NCBI GenBank assembly: GCA_965227315.1
Contig: OZ245737.1
Coordinates: 496,001-560,000 of the forward strand
Direction: 5' to 3'
From: JANQHS01 sp965227315
GTDB taxonomy: Bacteria > Bacteroidota > Bacteroidia > Cytophagales > CCMP332
DNA: 64,000 nt
The notes under the pieces were generated by a model, which was given only the letters and a program-made list of their open reading frames with translations, did not search any database and had not been told where the DNA came from. Position numbers and translations under genes: made by a program. Positions 52,580 through 60,585 of the stretch are shown piece after piece. Every line of letters begins with the position of its first letter. The first letter of the stretch is position 1.

Positions 52580-53566
52580 ATGTACGGAGGCGGAAACGTA
52601 TTTGAACCCATGAAAGTAAAGGAGCTTGCGGATGAGGATCCCATACTCCTAAAAGAATTTCAAGACCGGATAGACCGGGGCGAGAAGATCGAGCCAACCG
52701 ATTGGATGCCAGAACTCTACAGAAAACAACTGATCAGAATGATCGAGCAACATGCACATTCTGAGATCATCGGCGCACTTCCGGAAGGAACCTGGATCAC
52801 CAGGGCTCCGGGCTTCAAAAGAAAAATGGCCCTGATGGCCAAGGTTCAGGATGAGGTCGGCCATGCTCAACTTCTGTATAGTGCGGCCGAAACACTTGGA
52901 AAACCAAGAGAAGCCATGATCGACGACCTGATCAACGGAAGATCCAAGTACTCGAACATCTTCAATTACCCTGCATTCACCTGGGCCGATTCATGTTTTA
53001 TCTCCTGGTTGGTAGATGCAGGTGCGATCGTTAACCAGCTTGCCAATGCAAAAGGGAGCTATGGTCCTTATGTAAGGGCACTCGACAGGATCTGTAAAGA
53101 GGAGTCGTTTCACCTGAAATACGGGCACGATTGCGTGGCTTCACTCGCCGCAGGCACAGCTGCCCAGAGAAAATGGATGCAGGAGGCGATCAATCGTTGG
53201 TGGGCACCCATGATGATGTTCTTCGGACCTTCGGATAAGATCTCCGTACATAGCGAAATCCTGATCAAGTGGAAGGTAAAGATGGCTTCCAATGACGCCA
53301 TGAGGCAGCAATTCCTTGATATGTATGTGCCCAAGATCTGGGAGCTGGGATTCACGATTCCGGACCCCTTGCTCCGCAAAAACGAAGAGGAAGGCAAATG
53401 GGAGATCACCGAGCCTGATTGGGATGAATTCAAGAGAGTGATCAACGGCGATGGCCCTTGCAACAAGGAAAGGCTCGCTGTTAGGAGGATCGCAGAAGAA
53501 AGAGGCAAATGGGTGAGAGAAGCGATCAACAGGAAGAGCGAAAAATATATGGTACCTCTAGCATAA
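52580..53566 (+). CDS. paaA: Phenylacetyl-CoA epoxygenase subunit A (diiron catalytic subunit)
   Basis: 328 residues, the usual length. Carboxylate-bridged diiron ligands are visible in HAHSEIIGALPEG, DEVGHAQLLYSAAETLG (E-x-x-H) and KEESFHLKYGHD (E-x-x-H), matching PaaA of E. coli. PaaA with PaaC, B and D and reductase PaaE forms the ring-1,2-epoxide from phenylacetyl-CoA, the first oxidation step in aerobic phenylacetate degradation. It is the first catalytic gene after the regulator. Confidence 0.97.
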   Translation: MYGGGNVFEPMKVKELADEDPILLKEFQDRIDRGEKIEPTDWMPELYRKQLIRMIEQHAHSEIIGALPEGTWITRAPGFKRKMALMAKVQDEVGHAQLLYSAAETLGKPREAMIDDLINGRSKYSNIFNYPAFTWADSCFISWLVDAGAIVNQLANAKGSYGPYVRALDRICKEESFHLKYGHDCVASLAAGTAAQRKWMQEAINRWWAPMMMFFGPSDKISVHSEILIKWKVKMASNDAMRQQFLDMYVPKIWELGFTIPDPLLRKNEEEGKWEITEPDWDEFKRVINGDGPCNKERLAVRRIAEERGKWVREAINRKSEKYMVPLA

Positions 53567-53572
53567 TCGATT

Positions 53573-54181
53573 ATGGAATCACTTGACCCAAGAGTAAATC
53601 GAATGAATCTGCCTTCATCTTTTGATGAGGCAATGCATAAAGAGGAAATGGACCAGCTTGCTACATATGAGATTTTCCTTGTTCCGAAAGAAGGGAAGCC
53701 TTTGGAAAGCGTTGGGCCTGTACATGCCTCTGAAATAGAGATGGCCTTTGTTTTTGGTAAGGAAGCTTACAGCCGAAGATTCACTTGTGTGGCCATGGCT
53801 GTCTGCCCCACTTCCTCCATTTTCCCTTCACCGGTTTCCGAAGCTGGCCAGAGTGCTTACGAACTTGTGACCGACCAGGCTGAAACTGAGGGCGATGAGC
53901 AGCAATATGAAGTATTCCACATGAACAAGCGCGGAAAATTTCATAAACATGTGGGAAGCCTCATGGCCAAGGGGCCGGTAGACGCCTTGTACAAAGGAAA
54001 AGAGGCTTTTCCCGAAGAGACTCCGCAAAATGTATGGGTCATTCCCACTTCGGATTTCCATTTTAACAGTGAAGAGGACTCAGACCTATGGGCAACCCTT
54101 CCCGAAAAGAAATACAGGGATGCGATCTTCTACAAGGCCGGCGATAAAATTCAGAAATACAAAGACTCCGTAAACAGCTAA
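53573..54181 (+). CDS. paaB: Phenylacetyl-CoA epoxygenase subunit B, double-length form
   Basis: 202 residues, about twice the E. coli PaaB (95). It contains two PaaB-like units: ATYEIFLVPKEGKPLESVG to TCVAMAVCPTSS (about 30-85) and QYEVFHMNKRGKFHKHVGSL to NVWVIPTSDFHF (about 108-165). Each keeps the vDALYkGKEAF-type core, so this looks like an internal duplication. PaaB bridges the epoxygenase PaaAC heterodimers. Six bases after paaA. Confidence 0.92.
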   Translation: MESLDPRVNRMNLPSSFDEAMHKEEMDQLATYEIFLVPKEGKPLESVGPVHASEIEMAFVFGKEAYSRRFTCVAMAVCPTSSIFPSPVSEAGQSAYELVTDQAETEGDEQQYEVFHMNKRGKFHKHVGSLMAKGPVDALYKGKEAFPEETPQNVWVIPTSDFHFNSEEDSDLWATLPEKKYRDAIFYKAGDKIQKYKDSVNS

Positions 54182-54183
54182 GC

Positions 54184-54939
54184 ATGGACAATCAGGCAGC
54201 AATTGAATTATTATATAAAATGGCCGATGACGACCTGATCATCGGGCATAGGAATTCAGAATGGACCGGCGTAGGACCAATACTCGAGGAGGATATTTCC
54301 TTTTCCTCGATGGCACAGGATAAGATAGGGCACAGTTGGGGCCTATACAAGATCCTTCATCAGTTGGGGGAAAGTGAGCCCGATCTGGTCGCCTTCACAA
54401 GAAACGCCGAGCAATTTCATAATTGTCAAATGGTGGAATTTCCGATTGGAGAATACGACTTCAGCCTGATCAGGCATTTTCTTTTTGATTATGCGGATTA
54501 TCACCGTTTTGAGATGCTTGAAAATTCAAGTCTCACCGAATTGGCACAGCTGGCCAGAAAGATCAAGGGGGAGATCAAGTACCATATTCTACATGCCAGA
54601 ACATGGATGAAAAATCTGGGTAACTCAACAGATGAAGCGAAAGAAAGATTGCAGCGTTCACTGGACACCTTGTATCCCATGGCACTGGGCATCTTTGAGA
54701 AATCCCCTTTCGAAGACCAATTGATATCGGATGGGATCTTCGGAGGTGAGGAGGCCTTGCAAACCAGGTGGCTTGACTCCGTCATGGAGGTGCTCAACTT
54801 AACTGATCTCAATCACACGCTTGATTCAGGTGCCACACCTTTGATCGGTGGACGTATGGGTAAACACACAGACCATCTCCAGCCTTTATTGGATGAAATG
54901 TCAGAAGTTGTAAGAACAGATCCAACAGCCGAATGGTAG
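54184..54939 (+). CDS. paaC: Phenylacetyl-CoA epoxygenase subunit C (structural)
   Basis: 251 residues. Non-catalytic diiron-fold paralog of PaaA. Family blocks are MADDDLIIGHRNSEWTGVGP, MAQDKIGHSWGLYKIL (with D-x-x-x-H in place of the catalytic E-x-x-H), YDFSLIRHFLFDYADYHRFE and KIKGEIKYHILHARTWMKNL. It stabilises PaaA in the PaaAC dimer. Starts three bases after paaB; its stop overlaps paaD by seven bases. Confidence 0.96.
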   Translation: MDNQAAIELLYKMADDDLIIGHRNSEWTGVGPILEEDISFSSMAQDKIGHSWGLYKILHQLGESEPDLVAFTRNAEQFHNCQMVEFPIGEYDFSLIRHFLFDYADYHRFEMLENSSLTELAQLARKIKGEIKYHILHARTWMKNLGNSTDEAKERLQRSLDTLYPMALGIFEKSPFEDQLISDGIFGGEEALQTRWLDSVMEVLNLTDLNHTLDSGATPLIGGRMGKHTDHLQPLLDEMSEVVRTDPTAEW

Positions 54940-55427
54940 AAGATCGACCACAGCTTGCCAGGATCCGCGACATCCTTGATGAAGTCAAGGATCCTGAGAT
55001 CCCGACCATATCCTTGATCGATCTGGGGGTGATCACGGAAATCGATCTGAAGGAGAACAGCCATGTTTATGTAGAAATGACACCAACATTTGTTGGATGC
55101 CCTGCCATGGATTACATGAAAAAATCGGTTGAAGAAAAGTTGAAGGAGAATGGCTTTAGTGACTTTTTTGTCAATGTTACACTGGAAAAAGCATGGACTA
55201 CGAACAATATCACCGAAAAAGGAAGGGAGGGTCTCAAAAAGCATGGGCTCGCTCCCCCACCCCATTTGGAAAAAATTGTTGATATTGACATTTTGGAAAA
55301 CGTAACCTGTCCGTATTGCAATAGTGATGACACAGAACTCCAAACCCCGTTTGGCCCAACCCTCTGCAGATCAATGCACTTCTGCCATAACTGCAAACAA
55401 GCTTTTGAACAATTCAAACCCCTTTAG
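54933..55427 (+). CDS. paaD: PaaD, DUF59/MIP18-type Fe-S assembly protein for the epoxygenase
   Basis: 164 residues. N-terminal DUF59 domain (DEVKDPEIPTISLIDLGVI, FVGCPAMDYM) and a C-terminal zinc-ribbon pair (CPYCNSDD, CRSMHFCHNC). PaaD is needed for epoxygenase maturation, probably in Fe-S or diiron centre assembly. It overlaps paaC by seven bases and is the last paa gene of this cluster; paaE lies about 4 kb further on the opposite strand. Confidence 0.95.
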   Translation: MVEDRPQLARIRDILDEVKDPEIPTISLIDLGVITEIDLKENSHVYVEMTPTFVGCPAMDYMKKSVEEKLKENGFSDFFVNVTLEKAWTTNNITEKGREGLKKHGLAPPPHLEKIVDIDILENVTCPYCNSDDTELQTPFGPTLCRSMHFCHNCKQAFEQFKPL

Positions 55428-55440
55428 ACTACTCATTTTC

Positions 55441-55998
55441 ATGATCCTGGCTATGACCGCCATGTCCTGCCAGCAAGATCAGAATCAACAAGAGTTGGCC
55501 TCTTTCAAAGAACAATTTGACAGCCTTTTTACCGAAAGACAGATCGCCTGGGATAGCATGATGGTCGAAGACGATACCAAGATCCGATACATGAGCCGGC
55601 TTTTGGATGAAATCAGCTATCAACTGCCATATGATGAATTCAAAATGGAGCAACTGAGATCCAATATCCAGGCGCTGGCCGGAATTCGGTTCACCATCGA
55701 TGAATTGACGCAAAGCGAAAAGGTAGATGCCTATGACGCAGCCACGGATTCCGTGCTTTCCGCTCTGGTCAGTTTCGTGACCTTTACCCCTCAGGCAAGC
55801 GAAATTCCTCTTGTCGGAGAGCTGATGTCCGATATACGGCAAATGGACAATTTTGTATTGCAAAGAAGAAACAGGTTTGATGATGCCACCATGGCTCTGA
55901 ACCAACATATTGAACAAAATCCGGGGAAACTTGAAGCCCTGGGAGGACAGTATGCGGATGTGAAGCCCTTCCCAATGTTCTTGCTCTACCCGGGCTAA
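55441..55998 (+). CDS. LemA-like lipoprotein of unknown function
   Basis: About 186 residues from ATG 55441, a very short lipoprotein signal (MILAMTAMSC, Cys10); the frame is open further upstream inside paaD, so a longer leader with a rare start is possible. The body is helical with SFKEQFDSLFTERQIAW and ends RNRFDDATMALNQHIEQNPG and PFPMFLL, a pattern reminiscent of LemA, but the match is weak. It is 13 bases after paaD; a role in phenylacetate degradation is not suggested by the sequence. Confidence 0.65.
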   Translation: MILAMTAMSCQQDQNQQELASFKEQFDSLFTERQIAWDSMMVEDDTKIRYMSRLLDEISYQLPYDEFKMEQLRSNIQALAGIRFTIDELTQSEKVDAYDAATDSVLSALVSFVTFTPQASEIPLVGELMSDIRQMDNFVLQRRNRFDDATMALNQHIEQNPGKLEALGGQYADVKPFPMFLLYPG

Positions 55999-56002
55999 TG
56001 AC

Positions 56003-57313
56003 TTGAATTTCAAGAAAAAAGGCTGGTTCAAAAAATACCTTGAATTCAGGGAAGAGAACCCTTTCGATCTAAACTTCCCAACACAAAACATACATCTTCA
56101 CGAAGGTCATTCAGAAGGAAATGAGGAAGCAATTTATGCTTTCCTTCAGCCGACCGGCCTGCTCTATGGCTTTCCTATGTCCCTGCCCTTTCGGGATGTG
56201 GTTTTTCCCAACCAGAAATACTTTGATCAGGAGGATGTGGGTATGCTGGTTTTCCTTGAAAGTCTATATGCCTGCCTTCTCTTTGAAAACCGATCGGGTG
56301 TCGAAGAGCAAAATGTCAACCAGAAGGACCTGGTCAAACCCACCATTGAATACTTCCTGAGAGTTCATGATACCTTCTTCAAGCAGCGAAAAAAGATCCA
56401 TGAGCTATTTTCAAAAGGAGGCAAAATGGACATTTATTATCGCTTCGAAAAAGTCCTCAAAAAACGGATACATATGGAAGGCTCTTCCGGGGGAATGGCG
56501 CATTATTTTTCGAACAGCCTGATACTGATCGATCTTTATTATGCCTTGATCTGGCAGAGAAACCAGCGAAATACCGGTCAGGTTCCTGAATTTGAGCAGA
56601 TCAATTCACAGGTGACCCAACTGCACCAGACCCTCTTGGAGATCGTCATAGCTGCCACACATGCCAACGACAAGATCGAAAAAGAAGAAAGAAAGATCTT
56701 CGAGCAGATCCTTTCATCTTCAGATCTGGACCGGGAAACCACAAGAGATCTAAAACGCCGCTTCAAGCAGGGAGTGGATATTTCGGATCTTCAGATCGAG
56801 AAGATCCCCTGGCTTATTCGTCGGTTTTTTCTTGAAATGGCCATGATGACCGTGATGTCCGACGATCTGTATGAAGAGTCCGAATCCAAATTCATAGAAG
56901 AGCTCGCCTTGAAACTTGAGATGAAAACAGAGGATCTGGAGCAGAGCAAACTGGCCGTGGAAACCTTCCTGCTCACACATAAGAACTATCTCTCCCTCAG
57001 CAAAAGAAAGGCAGTGGTCGAAAAGGTCAGCAGAAAATGGCAGCAGAGAGTGAGCAAGCTTATCCTCAAGAACAAAGACAGATTGGTTAAGGAAATGAGT
57101 GAGAGCAAGGAGTTGTACCAGCTATTGCTAAAATCTCAAAGTCAGCCCCTCAGTCCTGAAGAATGGGAAAAAGTCAGAACCCAGCTTCTGGATATCTTAA
57201 AGACCATTCCACCGATAGTCATCATCGCCTTGCCCGGAACATTCATCACCCTGCCGGTGATGCTGTCGGTACTTCCTAAAAATATGTTACCAAGTTCCTT
57301 TCAGGACGACTAG
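56003..57313 (+). CDS. LETM1-related / TerB-like protein
   Basis: 436 residues from a TTG start five bases after the preceding stop. The C-terminus (LLDILKTIPPIVIIALPGTF, TLPVMLSVLPKNMLPSSF) is the hallmark of LETM1-related proteins named for biofilm association in Bacteroidota. The middle (ATHANDKIEKEERKIFEQIL) resembles a TerB acid-rich domain that may bind calcium or other metal. Cytosolic or membrane-associated. Convergent with the helical-repeat gene with a four-base overlap. Confidence 0.85.
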   Translation: MNFKKKGWFKKYLEFREENPFDLNFPTQNIHLHEGHSEGNEEAIYAFLQPTGLLYGFPMSLPFRDVVFPNQKYFDQEDVGMLVFLESLYACLLFENRSGVEEQNVNQKDLVKPTIEYFLRVHDTFFKQRKKIHELFSKGGKMDIYYRFEKVLKKRIHMEGSSGGMAHYFSNSLILIDLYYALIWQRNQRNTGQVPEFEQINSQVTQLHQTLLEIVIAATHANDKIEKEERKIFEQILSSSDLDRETTRDLKRRFKQGVDISDLQIEKIPWLIRRFFLEMAMMTVMSDDLYEESESKFIEELALKLEMKTEDLEQSKLAVETFLLTHKNYLSLSKRKAVVEKVSRKWQQRVSKLILKNKDRLVKEMSESKELYQLLLKSQSQPLSPEEWEKVRTQLLDILKTIPPIVIIALPGTFITLPVMLSVLPKNMLPSSFQDD

Positions 57314-58806
57314 GCTGCGGAATAGGCAACCACTTTTTCTTCCATGAGCTGAAGTGCCATCTCCCACATGGTTTCGTAGGAAAGGATCTCCATTTCACTG
57401 TAGCTCTCACCGTTCTCGGGAAATTTCTTCAGCAGATTGAAGATCTTGTTTCCATAGACCCTGGATTTTTCAGAATCAAAATCATTGGCCTGAGCGACCT
57501 GTATCAAGCGAATAAAATACTGGGCACGGCGGTTTTGTGATTTGGCAATTTGCCTTACCATATACATTCTCAAGGCCTCGGACTTGCTGATCATTCCATC
57601 GAAATCTCCGCTTTGTAAGAGCAACAGGAACTGGAGACAAAGAATAGAAATATTATAACCCTGCTTGTCCTTGGAATATTCTGGGAAGTAGTTGAGGAAA
57701 TGAATTGACTGATCAGAAGCCGTATTGTTCGCAAAATGGGAGAAGTTCTTATAAAGCTCCCACCTCTCCTTATATAATGTGGTCAGTATTTCCTTTTTGG
57801 GATCATTCTCCACGGTGTCTACGATCTGCTGGGCGAGCTTATAATCTCCCAATCTCATAGCAGCCTGGAAGTAGAGCTCGAGTGCAACATAGTAATTCAC
57901 AGATCCCTTGATCAGCTTATTGATATTGGTACTGATAAACTCAATGGAGTCAGCATAACGGCCCAGCCTTGCAAAAACCGAAGCCTTATCCAGGATAAGA
58001 TCCCTATCCCTGACCGCGAAGAACAACTCGGGATCCTTGAACTTCAACTCTTCGATCTCCTCGATCAATTCGAGGTATTTGTCAAACTGGTTGTTGAATT
58101 CATAGGCAAAACCCAAGACCTTGTAATAATTCTCCGCCAGCACGGGGGTCTTGTACTCATCGAAAAGGATCTTTACATGCTGAGCATTCTGTAGGAAAAT
58201 GCCGCGGTTCCTGACCACATTCTTGATCGACTTCTGGGCCATGGTCTTGATCTTGTAATGTATCCTTATGGCCTCATTTTCTGCCTTGTCGATCTTCTCA
58301 TATTCGGCAACAATAGAATCATACTTCTCAAAATCCTTCACATTGCCGAAATAGGACATTTCATTTCTGAGTATCCTGGCAGATTCGAGTACAAATGAAG
58401 TAAAGCCATAGGCCTGGGCAGTTCTCAGAACCTTTTTGGCCAACCAGATCACGTTCTCCTTCTGACCAAATCTCAGGAGAACCTTGATCTGAAACAGGCT
58501 TAGTTGCGCTTTGACTTCTTCTCTTCTATGGCGTGGGTATTGTGGATTGTCAAAATCCAGGTGGACTATATTCTTAAGCAACTGGTCAACAAACTTCGAT
58601 TTTACCTGGAAGTAGTAGGGATAGTCGGGTCCCTTTCCAAATAACTCTTCAGCAGCATCAGCATTCGATTCAAAAGCTCCGGAACCGAATCCGTCAAACA
58701 ACTCCTTGAACTTGGGATTTTTCTTTCCGAAGTCCGGATCAGAGAATAAAACGTCCGACTTTAATAGGTCGGAGCTTAGTAAATCGATTATTTGATACAA
58801 CTTCAT
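57310..58806 (-). CDS. Helical-repeat (TPR-like) protein of unknown function
   Basis: 498 residues starting MKLYQIIDLLSSDLL. Nearly all helical with repeated pairs of helices of about 35-40 residues (for example YKVLGFAYEFNNQFDKYLEL, LDKASVFARLGRYADSIEF), a solenoid like TPR proteins. No signal, membrane helix or DNA-binding domain. It stands alone; the small ORF on the opposite strand starts 163 bases beyond its start codon. Function unknown. Confidence 0.75.
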   Translation of the reverse strand: MKLYQIIDLLSSDLLKSDVLFSDPDFGKKNPKFKELFDGFGSGAFESNADAAEELFGKGPDYPYYFQVKSKFVDQLLKNIVHLDFDNPQYPRHRREEVKAQLSLFQIKVLLRFGQKENVIWLAKKVLRTAQAYGFTSFVLESARILRNEMSYFGNVKDFEKYDSIVAEYEKIDKAENEAIRIHYKIKTMAQKSIKNVVRNRGIFLQNAQHVKILFDEYKTPVLAENYYKVLGFAYEFNNQFDKYLELIEEIEELKFKDPELFFAVRDRDLILDKASVFARLGRYADSIEFISTNINKLIKGSVNYYVALELYFQAAMRLGDYKLAQQIVDTVENDPKKEILTTLYKERWELYKNFSHFANNTASDQSIHFLNYFPEYSKDKQGYNISILCLQFLLLLQSGDFDGMISKSEALRMYMVRQIAKSQNRRAQYFIRLIQVAQANDFDSEKSRVYGNKIFNLLKKFPENGESYSEMEILSYETMWEMALQLMEEKVVAYSAA

Positions 58807-58911
58807 AATTCAAAAAACCTTCTTGGTTTATCAAATAAGCACATACGAATTCATTTATCAAAATTATTCTGGAAAAAATCATTCTTAGTAAACTGCACTT
58901 TTTGTACATGG

Positions 58912-58938
58912 TTGAAATCAGATCAGGGCTCATCTTTG
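58912..58938 (+). promoter_or_regulatory. Candidate promoter of the 47-codon ORF
   Basis: TTG (58912-58914) and CATCTTTG (58931-58938, seven of eight consensus positions) are separated by 16 bases. The ATG at 58970 lies 32 bases downstream. A moderate match. Confidence 0.35.
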
Positions 58939-58969
58939 ATTCATCATTAACAAAAAACGATTAGTAAAA

Positions 58970-59113
58970 ATGGGTTTATTAGTTACTATTTATCTCGCTC
59001 TTGGAATTAGCGCTTACTCGGAATCTGATCCCACTTTTGAAGTTCTCGAGCCACCAACTCAAATAGAAAATCCCGTAACCGATATCAGGCCGGGTGACGG
59101 AGACAGTTGGTAA
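58970..59113 (+). CDS. Candidate small ORF, 47 aa with signal-like N-terminus
   Basis: ATG 58970 to TAA 59113. The first 17 residues (MGLLVTIYLALGISAYS) form a hydrophobic segment like a signal peptide or membrane helix; the remaining 30 are acidic and Pro-rich (SDPTFEVLEPPTQIENP, ending GDGDSW). A plausible promoter precedes it, and a plus-strand terminator lies 244 bases downstream. No homolog family recognised. It could encode a secreted peptide, a small membrane protein, or be non-coding. It is antisense to no gene; the small RNA candidate on the opposite strand overlaps only its 3' untranslated part. Confidence 0.4.
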   Translation: MGLLVTIYLALGISAYSESDPTFEVLEPPTQIENPVTDIRPGDGDSW

Positions 59114-59163
59114 AAAAGATATCTGTCCTGAGCCTAGAAGAGGCTTTCAGGCTGCCGTAAGGC

Positions 59164-59270
59164 AAAAAAAAAACAACTGCCAGATAGCAGTTGCTTTTCG
59201 AAAATAGTCACTAAACCAAGAAGTGGGCAACCAATATTTGGTTACCCCCAAACTGAGTTTCAGTTTGGGG
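59164..59270 (-). ncRNA. Candidate small RNA, about 107 nt, three hairpins
   Basis: Read on the minus strand: a perfect 11-bp 5' stem-loop (59270-59246, CCCCAAACTGA with TCAGTTTGGGG, loop AAC); a second stem GGGTAACCAA/TTGGTTGCCC (59247-59225) with loop ATA that needs a G-U pair and would contain a C-A mismatch on the other strand, so the minus strand is the folding strand; a 30-base single-stranded part; then stem CAACTGC/GCAGTTG (59193-59174) followed by ten T (59173-59164), a strong intrinsic terminator. A perfect -7 element ends five bases before the 5' stem. The first two stems share G residues and could switch. No known RNA family recognised. Confidence 0.55.
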
Positions 59271-59274
59271 ACGA

Positions 59275-59282
59275 CAAATATA
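59275..59282 (-). promoter_or_regulatory. -7 element of the candidate small RNA
   Basis: Minus-strand TATATTTG matches TAnnTTTG perfectly; the predicted transcript start is near 59270, at the foot of the first stem-loop. No TTG occurs at 17-23 bases upstream. Confidence 0.45.
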
Positions 59283-59356
59283 AAAAAATAATCAAATTAT
59301 GGTTGCCCTTAACGATTTAAGGTCGAGAGCACAAGCCTATTTAAATCAACGAAAAA

Positions 59357-59384
59357 CCTCGGTGTTTCATCGGGGCTTTTTTTT
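59357..59384 (+). terminator. Plus-strand terminator
   Basis: The stem CCTCGGTG/CATCGGGG with loop TTT (two G-T pairs on the plus strand, which would be C-A mismatches on the minus strand) is followed by CTTTTTTTT. This orientation points to a plus-strand transcript, such as that of the 47-codon ORF, ending three bases before the paaE stop codon. Confidence 0.65.
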
Positions 59385-59387
59385 GCC

Positions 59388-60518
59388 CTAACCGATCTCG
59401 ATCCTGACATCCGGTGTAACCGGATGGCCAACGCAGGTCAGCACAAAGCCATCTTTAATCTCCTGCTCGCTTAGCCCCTCACTCTCATCCATTTCAACAT
59501 TACCCGAGGTCAATTTACCTCTACAAGCAGTGCAAAGTCCACTCTGGCAGCTAAAAGGAAGGTCGATATCCAGGTCAAGAGCCGTTTCCAAGATGGTTTT
59601 TTCAGGGGTTACTTCAAATTCATGCTCTTCACCATCGCATAACACCCTCACCGTATAGGTGTCATGACCACTCTCTTTCTGTTCTTCTTCGGTCTTGTTT
59701 TGAAGTGGATTCTTTGATTTGGAAACAAAATTCTCCCTGTGAATATGCTTTCGGTCCAGGTTCCGGTTTTCGAGGATCTCTACCACAAGGTCGATCATGG
59801 CCGTTGGACCGCATAGGAAGAAATCATAAGGCAACTCAGTCAGGATCTGCTCGTCCAGCATGGAATTGAGCATCTCTGAGGTGATCATACCGCTTGGGCC
59901 TTCCCAAGCTTCGGGCGCCTCATCGTAGACCCTGGTGATCTTCAGTCTTTCGGCAAATTCGTTTTCCAATTCAACCAGTCTGTCCTTGAAGATCACAGAG
60001 TCCTCATTTCTGTTGGCATAAATGAGATTCACAACCGAATCCGGCTCATATTCAAGAGTAGACCTCAACAGAGACATCAAGGGCGTAATACCGGACCCTC
60101 CCCCGATCAAAAACACCTGCCTTTTGTTGGAAGCCGCAAAATTCGAGGTGAATACACCTGAAGGCTCCATGATCTCGATGAAATCACCCTCTTTCAAATG
60201 ATCATTCAGATAATTGGACACCTTGCCGTCCTTTACTCTTTTGACCGTCACAGCCATTTCATCATGCAGCTCATACACACTGCACAAGGAGTATGACCTT
60301 CGGATCTTTTCTCCGTCTATTGGAATGATCAGGGTCAGGAACTGCCCCGACTTATAGGGTATTGGACCCGAATCGGGGTTTTCAAAAAAGATCGTAATGG
60401 CATCCGGGGTCTCTCTCTCGATCTTGGAGACTTTGAGGTTGTAGTATTTCACTCCACCGGATGTGGCTTCTTCCTTTTTCTGCGGTTTAGATCCAAAAAG
60501 CTTGTTGAACATGGGCAA
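59388..60518 (-). CDS. paaE: Phenylacetyl-CoA epoxygenase reductase subunit (PaaE-like)
   Basis: 376 residues. Ferredoxin reductase core: YKSGQFLTLIIPIDGEKIRRSYSLCS (FAD-binding RxYS), VFLIGGGSGITPLMSLL and FFLCGPTAMID (NAD(P)H-binding). The C-terminal plant-type 2Fe-2S domain has Cys324, Cys329, Cys332 and Cys362 (SCQSGLCTACRG, LTCVGHP). PaaE supplies electrons to PaaABC. It stands about 4 kb from paaD on the opposite strand with its own -7 element, so it is not in the paaABCD operon; other ring hydroxylases could also use it. Confidence 0.85.
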   Translation of the reverse strand: MPMFNKLFGSKPQKKEEATSGGVKYYNLKVSKIERETPDAITIFFENPDSGPIPYKSGQFLTLIIPIDGEKIRRSYSLCSVYELHDEMAVTVKRVKDGKVSNYLNDHLKEGDFIEIMEPSGVFTSNFAASNKRQVFLIGGGSGITPLMSLLRSTLEYEPDSVVNLIYANRNEDSVIFKDRLVELENEFAERLKITRVYDEAPEAWEGPSGMITSEMLNSMLDEQILTELPYDFFLCGPTAMIDLVVEILENRNLDRKHIHRENFVSKSKNPLQNKTEEEQKESGHDTYTVRVLCDGEEHEFEVTPEKTILETALDLDIDLPFSCQSGLCTACRGKLTSGNVEMDESEGLSEQEIKDGFVLTCVGHPVTPDVRIEIG

Positions 60519-60531
60519 TTGATTGGGGCTG

Positions 60532-60539
60532 CAAAAATA
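60532..60539 (-). promoter_or_regulatory. -7 element of paaE
   Basis: Minus-strand TATTTTTG matches TAnnTTTG perfectly, 13 bases before the ATG. No TTG at -33 and no PaaR-like palindrome nearby. Confidence 0.45.
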
Positions 60540-60585
60540 GTTGCTTTTGTCGAGTAGGCATACCTCTGGTTAACCCAATAAAGGC

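Larger units (their letters stand above)
58807..59387. other. 581-bp gap with small ORF and structured RNA candidate
   Basis: Contains, in order, the leader of the helical-repeat gene (minus), a candidate promoter and 47-codon ORF (plus), a compact hairpin array with a T10 terminator (minus, candidate small RNA) and a plus-strand terminator close to the paaE stop. The parts are listed separately. Confidence 0.6.

Noticed and set aside
59114..59160. Hairpin GCC-GTAA-GGC before the A-run, considered as a plus-strand terminator
   Set aside because: Stem of only three pairs and followed by A rather than T on the plus strand.
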